Assembly (NCBI GenBank): GCA_902727915.1
Contig: CACVAU010000038.1
Location: forward strand, 1-64,000
Reading direction: 5' to 3'
Length of the DNA: 64,000 nt
Source of the DNA: an uncultured Sulfurovum sp.
Lineage (GTDB): Bacteria; Campylobacterota; Campylobacteria; Campylobacterales; Sulfurovaceae
Shown here: in pieces, positions 35,268 to 43,883 of the stretch
How positions within the stretch are numbered: the first letter of the stretch is position 1
Layout: every line of letters begins with the position of its first letter
The notes under the pieces: generated by a model
What the model was told of the DNA's origin: nothing
The model's database searches: none
What the model saw: only the letters and a program-made list of their open reading frames with translations
Translations under genes and position numbers: made by a program

Positions 35268-35394
35268 AATAATCATAACATAATATCTAATAAAAATAAG
35301 AGTTTTTATTGATTACAAGTGTAACTTTTAGTTGAAAAGTTGTTTTTTGAAACAAAATAATCATAACATAATACTAAATTATGTTATGATTATT
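35268..35394. promoter_or_regulatory. Three copies of a 17-bp arm between two recombinase genes
   Basis: The arm aataatcataacataat occurs at 35268-35284 and 35356-35372, and its exact reverse complement at 35378-35394. The last two form a perfect 17-bp-arm palindrome with a 5-bp centre (actaa). A different palindrome, aacttttagttgaaaagtt, is at 35323-35341. Candidate roles are a recombination (dif/att-like) site or operators controlling the two divergent recombinase genes. The sequence itself is unambiguous; the role is inference. Confidence 0.65.
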
Positions 35395-35416
35395 AAAAAA
35401 TCAAGGAATAAGTACA

Positions 35417-36370
35417 ATGTTGTTGGAAAAAGGAGATATATTACAGGATTATCAACGCTGGTTGAAATCCTATTTGCGAAATGCAAAACATCGAGAAGTA
35501 TCAAAAAATTCAATGATTATTTATAAAAGAGTTTTTACAAAACTTGATGAATTTATAAAAGAGCAGGGTGAAGCGAACAAACTAAGTGATATAGATAAAG
35601 AGTTTATTTTGTCTTTTCTAGAATATTATGAAGAAGGTTCTAAAAAAAGAAAGTTTTCTACAAAAACGAAAACACTTTATATTTCGGTTCTAAAATCATT
35701 TTTTGTTTATGTATCAGACAACAATGATGATTTTTATACTTATGAAAAAGAGTTCAAAGGAATTTTGCCCAAAAAAGTAAATAAGAGTAGAAAACTATCT
35801 TATCTTAGTGATGATGAAGTCAACACACTTTTAAATTATTTAAATAATAGTTTAAATAAAAATAAACATTACAACTATATTCATTCACTTAGTATAAAGT
35901 TGATGCTTTTTTCAGGTCTTAGAATTTCAGAAGTTTTGTCTTTGAAATTAGAAAACATACAAATATCAGACCTAGAAAACAATAATAAACAAAGAGACTT
36001 TTATGAAATTCATCTTTTAGAAACAAAGTCCAAGGAAGAGCAGGTAGCATTAATTAAGATAGCTCATATAGAAAAAGAATTGGATTATTTTAAATTATTT
36101 AAGTTAGAAGATGAATTTATTTTTAAAGCAAAAAATGCTAAAAACCCTATCAATAGAAGTAATTTTTATGTGAGTGTAAATAATATATTAAAAAGTCTTG
36201 AAATAAAAAGAAAGGGATTGCATGTATTTAGACATACTTGCGCCATGCAGCTTTTTAGAAAAACAGGAAATTTATTAGTCTTGAAAGAGACACTTAGGCA
36301 TTCAGATATCAAAACAACCATGATCTATGCCCATGCTGAAAAAAGAGATATTGCAGAGGCGATGAGATAG
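35417..36370 (+). CDS. Tyrosine recombinase/integrase
   Basis: This 317-aa protein has a SAM-like N-terminal domain (about 1-110) and a catalytic domain with R169 (SGLRISEVL), HVFRH at 269-273, H295 and the nucleophile Y304 (MIYAHAE). It is distinct from the XerH-like protein encoded divergently. AAGGAATAAG precedes the ATG. No phage or plasmid genes adjoin, so its target is unknown. A strong 20-bp-stem hairpin follows. Confidence 0.85.
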   Translation: MLLEKGDILQDYQRWLKSYLRNAKHREVSKNSMIIYKRVFTKLDEFIKEQGEANKLSDIDKEFILSFLEYYEEGSKKRKFSTKTKTLYISVLKSFFVYVSDNNDDFYTYEKEFKGILPKKVNKSRKLSYLSDDEVNTLLNYLNNSLNKNKHYNYIHSLSIKLMLFSGLRISEVLSLKLENIQISDLENNNKQRDFYEIHLLETKSKEEQVALIKIAHIEKELDYFKLFKLEDEFIFKAKNAKNPINRSNFYVSVNNILKSLEIKRKGLHVFRHTCAMQLFRKTGNLLVLKETLRHSDIKTTMIYAHAEKRDIAEAMR

Positions 36371-36371
36371 C

Positions 36372-36421
36372 AGGATATTATTTTCAGGAAATTCATCTTT
36401 CCTGAAAATAATATCCTTTTA
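36372..36421 (+). terminator. Strong hairpin terminator after the recombinase
   Basis: The perfect 20-bp stem aggatattattttcaggaaa is closed by a 6-base loop (ttcatc), and TTTT follows. It begins 2 bases after the stop codon. The perfection of the stem also allows a recombination-related or mobile-element palindrome. Confidence 0.8.
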
Positions 36422-36493
36422 TGGAGAGCTTATAAACTTTTTATTCTAGATTTGGAATATTACTTAAAAGTGAAAATAAAAAAATTTAAGAAA

Positions 36494-37513
36494 CTATAGA
36501 ATCTTAGCTTTTCCATTCTCCATAACTACCATGTCCTCAATACGAATTCCAAATTCACCAGGAATATAAATCCCTGGTTCAACCGTATAAACCATACCAT
36601 CTTCGACTTTCATTTCAGACTTAGCACTTATGTAAGGCATCTCGTGAATATCTAAACCAACACCATGACCTGTTGAGTGTACATAATACTCTCCAAATCC
36701 AGCTTTGGTAATAATGTCACGTGTAAAGGCATCTATTTTTTTTGCTTTCATTCCTGAACGCGCTTTTTCAATGGCATTATCATGTGCCTTTAAGACCAAA
36801 TCATAAGCTTTTTGAATTTTTTTCTTTTTAAACTTCTGCTCATAGCCAAATTTAAAATCTTCTGTTGCAGAAACTGTACGTGTTCGATCTGAGCAATAAC
36901 GCTTGTATTTTAATCCTGCATCAACAAGTAATAAGTCATTCGTTTTTAATTTTTTCTTAGTAGGTAAAGCATGAGGTTTAGCAGCATTAGCATTAACTGC
37001 TGTGATGGGGTCAAAAGAGAGTTCATACTTTCCCTTTTGAGAAAGCATTGCTTTTCCCATAAAAGTAAGCATGTTTTCATCTTTTTTAAAACCATGTTTA
37101 TGAATCAATGCAGAAAAATCATCGAAAGCTTTCGCTCCAAGTTCTACAGCTTTTCTTAGCAATAAAAGCTCTTCTGAACTCTTTACCACTCTTTTTAAGT
37201 GTGAAAAGTCTGGAGACTCTTTAAAGTTAACTTTTAAGTCTTCACTTAACTTGCCAAAATGAAAAATACTCCACTCTTTTGGATCATAGGTCATTTTTTT
37301 AACCATTGCTTTTTTGATCAGCGTGTTTGCCTGACCATATAAGTCACCATCTATAATAACAGTGGCACCCTTAACAAGTTCTTCTGCTTCCACAGTATAA
37401 CGTGAGTCAGTTATAAAAAAAGATTCACTTCCTAATTTTAAAAACAAGGCATTATCTGAGCTAAACCCACATTCATAATATATGGAATTTTCATCTTTTA
37501 CTATGTAATTCAT
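36494..37513 (-). CDS. M24 family Xaa-Pro aminopeptidase
   Basis: This 339-aa peptidase has a creatinase-like N-terminal domain and the pita-bread metal site: DAGLKYKRYCSDRTRT (two Asp), HSTGHGVGLDIHE (His), EPGIYIPGEFGIRIED (two Glu). It removes an N-terminal residue preceding proline. It follows aroQ in the same direction, 28 bp away, and may be cotranscribed with it. Confidence 0.9.
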   Translation of the reverse strand: MNYIVKDENSIYYECGFSSDNALFLKLGSESFFITDSRYTVEAEELVKGATVIIDGDLYGQANTLIKKAMVKKMTYDPKEWSIFHFGKLSEDLKVNFKESPDFSHLKRVVKSSEELLLLRKAVELGAKAFDDFSALIHKHGFKKDENMLTFMGKAMLSQKGKYELSFDPITAVNANAAKPHALPTKKKLKTNDLLLVDAGLKYKRYCSDRTRTVSATEDFKFGYEQKFKKKKIQKAYDLVLKAHDNAIEKARSGMKAKKIDAFTRDIITKAGFGEYYVHSTGHGVGLDIHEMPYISAKSEMKVEDGMVYTVEPGIYIPGEFGIRIEDMVVMENGKAKIL

Positions 37514-37541
37514 AGGAAGTTTCCCCTTTTTATTTAAGTAT

Positions 37542-38033
37542 TTAACCTTGTAAATTTTGTTGTGCTATTTGTGCTGCTTGGTCTTCTCTCATAGCAGCTA
37601 CTTCATTCATAATTTGGATAATAGAAATCATTCCTAGGTGGTATGACATTGGTCCAAAACCAGAAATTTGCCCTGCACATACAGGTGCTGTTAATGAAGT
37701 ATGTCTAAACTCTTCTCTTTGGTGAATGTTTGAAAGGTGTACCTCTACTGTTGGAATGTTTATAGCAGAAATTGCATCACGAATCGCAATAGAAGTATGT
37801 GTATAAGCAGCAGGATTAATAATAATACCATCAGCATCACCATAACACTCTTGAAGTCTGTCTACAATCTCACCTTCTAAGTTAGATTGAAAAAATTCAA
37901 CTTGTACATTATTTTGTTCTGCAACACCCTTAATTTGTTGATGAATATCTTCTAATTTCATTGGACCATAAATATTTTGTTCTCTCATGCCGAGCATATT
38001 AAGGTTTGGACCTTGGATTACTACAACTTTCAT
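37542..38033 (-). CDS. aroQ: Type II 3-dehydroquinate dehydratase
   Basis: AroQ is the dodecameric enzyme converting 3-dehydroquinate to 3-dehydroshikimate. The 163-aa protein has [12 protein letters not shown] with the flexible-loop Tyr in [34 protein letters not shown] (catalytic His), [16 protein letters not shown] and [14 protein letters not shown]. Longer than average at the C-terminus by a Gln/Ala-rich tail. Confidence 0.96.
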   Translation of the reverse strand: MKVVVIQGPNLNMLGMREQNIYGPMKLEDIHQQIKGVAEQNNVQVEFFQSNLEGEIVDRLQECYGDADGIIINPAAYTHTSIAIRDAISAINIPTVEVHLSNIHQREEFRHTSLTAPVCAGQISGFGPMSYHLGMISIIQIMNEVAAMREDQAAQIAQQNLQG

Positions 38034-38077
38034 TCTTTTAATGCCTTGTATATTAATTTGCAGTAATTCTATCGAAA

Positions 38078-39199
38078 TTAACGTTGGAAAACAATATTCC
38101 CATCAACATATACTTTATTGATTTCAAATGCTTCATCAAACAAAACTAAATCAGCCTCATAACCCTCCCCTAATATACCTTGATTTAATCCCATTTTTTT
38201 AGCAGGAATATACGTCACTGTCGCAAGTAAATCTACTAAACTAATATTCGTATGTTCATAAAAATTCTTTAATGCCTCATTCATCTTTAAAACCGAACCA
38301 GCCAAAGTACCATCTTCCAGTCGTGCTTCTCCCTCGTTCACAATCACTTTTTGACCACCTATTTCTGAAATACCACAATGTAAACACCCTGCTCTCATGG
38401 CATCGGTGATTAAAATTAACTGCTCTTTTTTTAGCTTATACAACAACTTAAAAAAAGAAGGGTGCATGTGTATTAAGTCAGCAATGACATCACAAGAAAC
38501 CTCGTCTGCTTCAAGCACAGCCCCCACAATCCCTGGTTCTCGATGATGCAAAGGGTTCATGGCATTAAACAAATGCGTAGCATGTGAAACACCCCAAGTA
38601 AAACTTTGTTTAGACGCTTCATAAGTAGCATCGGAATGCCCAATGCTTAATAAAACATGAGGATACTCTTTCGCTAAATACTCTATAAACTCTTTAGCAC
38701 CCTCAACTTCAGGTGCGAGGGTTATCATCTTTACGATGTCCATAAAAGGTAATATAAGTTCCATATTGGGTTTTTGAACATACTTGTCATTTTGCGCACC
38801 CTTTTTAGCCACATTAATAAAAGGTCCTTCCAAATGCACACCCAAAATTTTTGCGCCACTTTTTTGCTCAAAGTTTTGAACGTTTAACAAAGCACAATAG
38901 ATATCTTCTTGACTCATGGTCATGGTCGTTGCCAAAAAAGAAGTTGTCCCTGTTTGCAGTATACTTTTAGACATCTCAGTCAACGCTTCTTCAGTTCCAT
39001 CCATTACATCATAACCATTTGAACCATGTATGTGAATGTCGATAAACCCAGCAGAGAGGTAAAGTCCTTTGGCATCTATAATTTCTGTGTTTTGAGGAAC
39101 TTTTTGACTTATAGAAATAATCTTCTCATCAAAAGTAAGTGCATAACCTTCTAACACTTCATCTTTTGTAATTATCTTTGCATTTATTATGGTTGTCAT
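38078..39199 (-). CDS. nagA: N-acetylglucosamine-6-phosphate deacetylase
   Basis: NagA hydrolyses GlcNAc-6-P to GlcN-6-P and acetate. The 373-aa amidohydrolase shows HIHG at 56-59, [10 protein letters not shown] (metal-binding Glu), [27 protein letters not shown] and LITDAMRAG (catalytic Asp). No nagB or sugar transporter is adjacent, which suggests use in murein recycling or in a scattered pathway. Its ATG overlaps the stop of the upstream gene. Confidence 0.95.
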   Translation of the reverse strand: MTTIINAKIITKDEVLEGYALTFDEKIISISQKVPQNTEIIDAKGLYLSAGFIDIHIHGSNGYDVMDGTEEALTEMSKSILQTGTTSFLATTMTMSQEDIYCALLNVQNFEQKSGAKILGVHLEGPFINVAKKGAQNDKYVQKPNMELILPFMDIVKMITLAPEVEGAKEFIEYLAKEYPHVLLSIGHSDATYEASKQSFTWGVSHATHLFNAMNPLHHREPGIVGAVLEADEVSCDVIADLIHMHPSFFKLLYKLKKEQLILITDAMRAGCLHCGISEIGGQKVIVNEGEARLEDGTLAGSVLKMNEALKNFYEHTNISLVDLLATVTYIPAKKMGLNQGILGEGYEADLVLFDEAFEINKVYVDGNIVFQR

Positions 39200-39633
39200 T
39201 AACGGATAGACCTTATATTGGTTTGGCTAAGTTTATAAATGGTCGAAGCTTTGCCATTGCGTTGCTTAGGAAAAGAGAGTATAACCTCTGCATTGTCTCT
39301 AGCATAAGTCTCATCATACTCAGCCCCACTTAAATTCGCCGAAGAAGAGTAAACCCACTTTAATCTGTCTAAAAGTAGATTATGTTCAGTATCTTTCACC
39401 ACACGAAATGACATTCCGTTAGGCATGATAAATGTTGTTCGCTTTGCTCGACGCACTTGGTTTTTATATTTGTTTGGTACTCTACTAAACTGCTTGAGTG
39501 TTTTTAGGGAGTTTACTACTTGAATGTAGTGTTTATTTGGCTTCCTCTTTTTAGCTCGGTCTATTTTTGTACTCTCTTGAGAAACAAAGCCTATGGTGGT
39601 GTCAGTTTGGGTTAAAAAAAGGTTAATTTGCAT
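39199..39633 (-). CDS. Short Sua5/YciO/YrdC-like protein
   Basis: This 144-aa protein retains the start FLTQTDTTIGFVSQ and basic KxRxxxKP-type motif (AKKRKPNKHYIQVV) and a late SSSANLSGAEYD, which are landmarks of the Sua5/TsaC fold that makes threonylcarbamoyl-AMP for t6A. It is shorter than canonical TsaC, as in related short Campylobacterota homologues. Start at 39633; TAATG overlap with nagA suggests coupling. The left inverted repeat of the NTPase cassette begins 11 bp upstream of the start. Confidence 0.7.
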   Translation of the reverse strand: MQINLFLTQTDTTIGFVSQESTKIDRAKKRKPNKHYIQVVNSLKTLKQFSRVPNKYKNQVRRAKRTTFIMPNGMSFRVVKDTEHNLLLDRLKWVYSSSANLSGAEYDETYARDNAEVILSFPKQRNGKASTIYKLSQTNIRSIR

Positions 39634-39643
39634 ATTGGGTTCC

Positions 39644-39713
39644 GTAGGGTGCTGTTTTCAACGCACCGTTTAATAAGGTTGGTAGACTTAAGTGTTTCGC
39701 CGAAAGGCTTATA
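39644..39713 (+). repeat. Left terminal inverted repeat of the KAP cassette
   Basis: The outer 27 bases, gtagggtgctgttttcaacg followed by caccgtt, and the inner 19, tttcgccgaaaggcttata, match exactly (as reverse complement) the repeat at 41030-41098. The middle 22-24 bases are divergent. The inner part folds as GCC-GAAA-GGC. The repeat ends 7 bp before the stop codon of the KAP gene. Confidence 0.9.
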
Positions 39714-39720
39714 CAACATA

Positions 39721-40995
39721 TCAAATTAAAATTCCTGATTTTATAAATTGAGCTATTTCATTATAGGTTTCTTTATCTACACTTGCGACATAGTATAATC
39801 TATAACCATACTTCCATAAAGCTTCTATCTTTTTTTTATTTTTTTCAAGATACTCTCTATCAACACCTTTATTTAACAAAAACTCTATAAGCTCTTTCTC
39901 TTTAATATTTCTTGGAACAGATGAATTATTCATAAATCCATTTGTATACTTACTATCATCAATATGTCTAAAAACTTTATTAACTGTCAGTATTGTAAAG
40001 TTTATCTCTTTATATGTATAATCATTCCTCATAGAAGAAGTATTCTTATTAATAGGTGTTACATAATCAAAAACCATATGATTCAAAACAAAATTAAAAG
40101 TTCCCAAGGTCAAAACTCTAACTATCTTAGTATCCAAACTCTCTTTAACTATCAACCACTCTAAACAATTATCCAAAACCTGCATATATATTCGAGCATT
40201 TAGCTCTTCTGTCTCTTCAATAGCTTTTAAAATATCACTTTTATAATCATCTAAAATACTATATTTTTCATCCTTAGTAATAGAATCAAATAACTCTTTA
40301 ATAGTAGGTTCAAAATATAAAAACTTATTTACTGTTTTCTCTTTTACATTTTTAAATATTTCTGCTTCTTTTCCTTTAAAGACATCACTATTTAAAATAA
40401 TAATTACTTTACATCTATACTCTAAAGCAAGTTGTGAGATAAATCCAAATAAATCATTTAAATCTATATCTTTTGATTTACGTTCAAAATCATCAAAACA
40501 AATAACACCACCATTCTCTAAATATTTCCCAGCTTTATCAAACTTATCTTTATCTACAAGGTTTTCTATCCAAGAAAATGCACCTCCAGCACCTTTGTGT
40601 GCCATGTTTCCTAAATTTTTACCTACATTGGTAAATACTGAACAAGTTTTACTTACAAAATCTGCATCACCAACAATATTTTGATAAGCTTTCATATAAA
40701 TATCTAACTCAATAGATTCTATAGAAGCCTTCCCATATAAACTAACATATACACAAGCTTTATCTTTTAGTTTTGAATGTAACCCTTCATTATATTCTTC
40801 AGTTGTATACTTATCTACTTCTTCCCCATCTTTTTGAATTTTCTTTTGTTCTTTTTCAATCTCTTCTTTCCAAAAGTGAGTTTTACCTGCTCCCCAAGCA
40901 CCTGAAATCATAATGGTCTTTCCATTATTGATATCATCCAATAAAAAAGTTTTTTCTTTTAAGAGATACTTTTCTAATCTTTCTTTATTTGACAT
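39721..40995 (-). CDS. KAP-family P-loop NTPase
   Basis: This 424-aa protein has Walker A GAWGAGKT at 32-39, a YVSLYGK strand near 83-89, and Walker B VICFDDFER at 164-172, followed by an IIIILNSDVF sensor strand. These fit KAP-type P-loop NTPases, several of which take part in phage exclusion (PifA gave part of the family name). No membrane insertion is obvious; a Gly/Ala-rich stretch lies near 128-142. The gene fills a 1.45-kb unit bounded by long inverted repeats and embedded in a decayed fic locus. No transposase is encoded inside. A defence role is inference from family and mobility. Confidence 0.8.
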   Translation of the reverse strand: MSNKERLEKYLLKEKTFLLDDINNGKTIMISGAWGAGKTHFWKEEIEKEQKKIQKDGEEVDKYTTEEYNEGLHSKLKDKACVYVSLYGKASIESIELDIYMKAYQNIVGDADFVSKTCSVFTNVGKNLGNMAHKGAGGAFSWIENLVDKDKFDKAGKYLENGGVICFDDFERKSKDIDLNDLFGFISQLALEYRCKVIIILNSDVFKGKEAEIFKNVKEKTVNKFLYFEPTIKELFDSITKDEKYSILDDYKSDILKAIEETEELNARIYMQVLDNCLEWLIVKESLDTKIVRVLTLGTFNFVLNHMVFDYVTPINKNTSSMRNDYTYKEINFTILTVNKVFRHIDDSKYTNGFMNNSSVPRNIKEKELIEFLLNKGVDREYLEKNKKKIEALWKYGYRLYYVASVDKETYNEIAQFIKSGILI

Positions 40996-41029
40996 ATAAA
41001 TATGTTCCTTTATTGGGTATATTAGAGGT

Positions 41030-41098
41030 TATAAGCCTTTCGGCGAAACTTTATTTCATACGAACATTATTAACGGTGCGTTGAAAACAGCACCCTAC
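41030..41098 (-). repeat. Right terminal inverted repeat of the KAP cassette
   Basis: Reverse-complement partner of 39644-39713. It lies 34 bp upstream of the KAP gene start, so it may also carry its promoter. Its outer end supplies the TAG stop codon that now ends the fic reading frame (41095-41097), which is direct evidence of insertion into or at the end of fic. Confidence 0.9.
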
Positions 41099-41606
41099 AG
41101 GACTTCATTCAAATCACTCAAAACACTCTCCAACGTCTCAATCAATTCTAAGGTCACAAACGTAATAAAAGGAGCAATATCACCCCTATCAGCTTCATGT
41201 AAAGTAGCTAAATACTTTCGTTTCTTTTCAGTTTTAATGACGGCAGGGAAAAAGCCTTGGTTCATCAAATTCATAATTATTCTAGCTCCTCGTCCATTGC
41301 CATCGTCAAAAGCATGAATGCGTACTAAATTATAATGCACAATGGAAGCCACAAAAATAGGATGTAACGCTTCTTTGCTTTTTGCTTTTTGCTATCCACT
41401 CTACTAACATTTGCATTTGAACTTGAACTTGAATGGGTTCTACATACTGATGAATCTTTCCACTGGGTAACAAAAGATGGTTGGGTTGCTTTTTATATTC
41501 CCCTGCTGTGGGGTTTCCCTTCCACGGTTAAACCTTCCGTTAAAAAGAAGTGTGTGTCTCCTCGACTCATCGTAATAGTGGTTTTGCATACTATATTATC
41601 TTCCAT
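41095..41606 (-). pseudogene. Fic-domain protein, degraded and 3'-truncated
   Basis: Pieces of a Fic (AMP-transferase) gene follow each other in different frames. They are TTITMSRGDTHFFLTEGLTVEGKP from about ATG 41606, then AGEYKKQPNHLLLPSGKIHQYVEPIQV through LVEWIAKS, then EALHPIFVASIVHYNLVRIHAFDDGNGRGAR to the end. The middle of the N-terminal region is deleted, and a slip in an AAAAAGC repeat near 41390 shifts the frame. The Fic motif HxFxDGNGR is still present, with His-Ala where His-Pro is usual. The 3' end is cut by the repeat at 41098. Confidence 0.8.
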
Positions 41607-41642
41607 TTACTATAGCAAAATTTTATTTGGTAAAAATACATC

Positions 41643-41954
41643 CTAACTCAAAATCTTCTCAATGTTTTCTTCCATAATTTCATAGTTTTCATTAAATTTT
41701 TCAATGGCTTTTGTACTCTCTTTTCCTATCATATCATTTAATTCACCCACAATAAACTTTTTAGATTCTAAAAAGTCTTTTACCTCTTTAGGGTCTTTTA
41801 GGTTATACAACTCTTCGTATACTTTATAGAAGTCATTATTTAGTTGCTCTTTTAATTCATTATTTGAAACTTGTAAGTGCATTACCATGGTTAGTAACTC
41901 TTTGTTTTGCTCTTGTAACAAAAATAAGATTTGCTTTAATTTTTCTTCATTCAT
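41643..41954 (-). CDS. Small coiled-coil hypothetical protein
   Basis: This 103-aa highly charged helical protein has a leucine-rich start (MNEEKLKQILFLLQEQNKELL) and continuous coiled-coil propensity. AAGGACTATCA precedes the ATG. No family recognised. It lies just upstream of the fic pseudogene in the same direction and may once have been its partner, though neither is recognisable as a known Fic antitoxin. Confidence 0.55.
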   Translation of the reverse strand: MNEEKLKQILFLLQEQNKELLTMVMHLQVSNNELKEQLNNDFYKVYEELYNLKDPKEVKDFLESKKFIVGELNDMIGKESTKAIEKFNENYEIMEENIEKILS

Positions 41955-42131
41955 TGATAGTCCTTTATTATTTAAAAAAATTGATTGTAGCCAATAGCTT
42001 TTATAAGCTCTCTTAATTTTCTGAAGTAGCTCTTTCGTGCTTAGAAATGAAAGTAAAATGTAATAAAAAATGGAAAGGATGTATCTTAAGGAGTTGGCAG
42101 GTTTCTCAACCTACCATTTTAAAAATTAAAA

Positions 42132-42434
42132 TTATTTATCAGTACCACATTTACTTGTTGATTTAGCATCTTCTGCTCCCCCACACTTCCCTGCACCACA
42201 TTTTTCAATATCAATACTTGGTGTAAGTGTATTTGGTGTATTAAGCTCTAATGAAAGATTCATATCTGTTGTTACATTATCTTCCATACTTAAATTAACA
42301 TCTGTTAAATTATTTTCTATTGTTAGATTACCCTCTACACTTGTATTACCTTCGATAAGATTAGCTTCCATAGCCCCCACGCTTAAAGCTCCTAACGTTA
42401 ATATCAAGATTGAAATTATTACTGTTTTTTTCAT
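42132..42434 (-). CDS. Secreted small Cys-rich protein, HvfA/bufferin-precursor-like
   Basis: This 100-aa protein has a signal peptide (MKKTVIISILILTLGALSVGA), an Asn/Leu/Thr/Glu-rich low-complexity middle with repeated N-L-(T/S) units (GNLTIENNLTDVNLSMEDN), and a C-terminal Cys-Gly segment, KCGAGKCGG then SKCGTDK. The KCGxGKCG pattern with signal peptide recalls HvfA/bufferin-type copper-binding RiPP precursors whose cysteines are modified by MNIO (DUF692) enzymes. No MNIO gene is in the window, so modification, if any, would depend on a distant gene. Confidence 0.6.
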   Translation of the reverse strand: MKKTVIISILILTLGALSVGAMEANLIEGNTSVEGNLTIENNLTDVNLSMEDNVTTDMNLSLELNTPNTLTPSIDIEKCGAGKCGGAEDAKSTSKCGTDK

Positions 42435-42529
42435 ATTTTGTCCTTTTATTTTTTAAAACACAAAATGATAACAAGTTACAACATAAAAGTATGCCATAAA
42501 TGTTAAAAACCGTTCTATTTTCTTTATTT

Positions 42530-43831
42530 TTATTCTAAATACAACATTTCTACTAAGATTTCTTCAAATAAAGGTCGTTCACTAATATTACTATGCATAC
42601 ACCTAATTTGTAATTTCAAAAGCTTTTCTCTTTCTAAATTATCACCTGTATCATAAGTACATAGATTCAACAACTCTTCTATTAAACAACCATAAGCCCT
42701 TACTTCTAAACGTTCTAAGGCATTAGATATTATTTTCTCTTTGGGTTCAAAATAAGATGCTCCACCAAAATCTCCAAGAATGGCATGAGCGTCTTTATTA
42801 ATCATAATATTATGGGCATAAAAGTCTCCATGCATAATACCTCCTCTATGCATGTGGAAAGCAGCTTTGACCATACCTTGTAGAATACTAATAACTTGAT
42901 TTAGACTAAAAGAAAGATCCTTAGCGTAAACATCGCGTGAACACGTTGCTAATGTAGGTGGAAATCCCAGATTAACATACTCTTCAGGAATCAATTCTAA
43001 CATAAGAACATTTTTACCTTCTGGATGATCTATCACTAAAGCAAGAGCATCAATAAGATGTACATGTGACCCCATAGCAATATTAATATTCATCTCTTCC
43101 TCAGGAAGTCCATCAGAAGTTATTGCACCTTTAAAAATTTTAACAGCAACTTTTTTATTATTATACATAGCAGCATAAATATGTCCTGAAGCCCCCTCAC
43201 CTAAAAGCTTTTCAATTACTAACTTATCCCATTGAACCTCATCTAACTTATTCTTTGTACGGGGATGCTTCGTACAAAAAGGATTCCCTGAATAAGCTAA
43301 CCATGAAAGTTTAGGAAGAGCCAATAAACATATCGGAAACTCCTTCAGTCTATTAACAGCAATACGTAAAAGCTCTAAATTCTGACACTTAGAAAGACTT
43401 GTTGGTAAGCTCCTTAACTCATTCCCTGATAACATCATTTTTTGTAAATAAAAAAGATTACCTATTGAGTCTGGTAACTTAGTCAGATTATTATCTGTTA
43501 ATATAAGCCAACGTGTACCAAGAGGTAAAGCATTTTCAGGTAGATAATGTATTTGATTGTTTCTAAAACCTATCATAGAAAGTTTAGAACAGTTTGCAAG
43601 AACAGCAGGAAACTCTTGAAATTGATTATTGGATAAAAATAAAATTTTTAAATTTTTAAGTTTAGTAAAATCACTTGGTAAAGATGAAAGATTATTATTG
43701 GTCATGTCTAAAACTTCTAAAGTTTCAGCTAGATTATAAATTTCTTTTGGAAATTCAGTAAGTTCTTCAGCCAATGTTAGCTTTTTAATACCAAATAGGG
43801 AACCCTCTTTGAGTGCTTTTAATGTATGCAT
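42530..43831 (-). CDS. Leucine-rich-repeat protein kinase
   Basis: This 433-aa cytoplasmic protein has about seven LRRs (residues 30-185; LEVLDMTNNNLSSLPSDF, LKILFLSNNQFQEFP and so on), then an Ser/Thr/Tyr-kinase-like domain. The kinase has a glycine loop GEGASG at 211-216, catalytic-site Lys 231 (VAVKIF), HGD at 334-336 with Asn 341, and DFG at 354-356, so it looks catalytically competent. The HRD motif is HGD, as in many bacterial small kinases. The DUF4153 membrane protein gene lies 52 bp upstream in the same direction. Substrate unknown. Confidence 0.85.
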   Translation of the reverse strand: MHTLKALKEGSLFGIKKLTLAEELTEFPKEIYNLAETLEVLDMTNNNLSSLPSDFTKLKNLKILFLSNNQFQEFPAVLANCSKLSMIGFRNNQIHYLPENALPLGTRWLILTDNNLTKLPDSIGNLFYLQKMMLSGNELRSLPTSLSKCQNLELLRIAVNRLKEFPICLLALPKLSWLAYSGNPFCTKHPRTKNKLDEVQWDKLVIEKLLGEGASGHIYAAMYNNKKVAVKIFKGAITSDGLPEEEMNINIAMGSHVHLIDALALVIDHPEGKNVLMLELIPEEYVNLGFPPTLATCSRDVYAKDLSFSLNQVISILQGMVKAAFHMHRGGIMHGDFYAHNIMINKDAHAILGDFGGASYFEPKEKIISNALERLEVRAYGCLIEELLNLCTYDTGDNLEREKLLKLQIRCMHSNISERPLFEEILVEMLYLE

Positions 43832-43883
43832 TGTTATACTCTCTTATAAAATATGAAAGTCGTGATTTTACAGTTATAGCAAT

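Noticed and set aside
39644..41098. Reading the unit as an ordinary insertion sequence
   Set aside because: The only encoded protein is a KAP NTPase with Walker motifs; no DDE, HUH or serine/tyrosine transposase motif is present inside.
41389..41646. 85-aa open frame on the plus strand with hydrophobic residues
   Set aside because: It is antisense to the decayed fic gene, whose pieces align clearly with Fic motifs on the minus strand.
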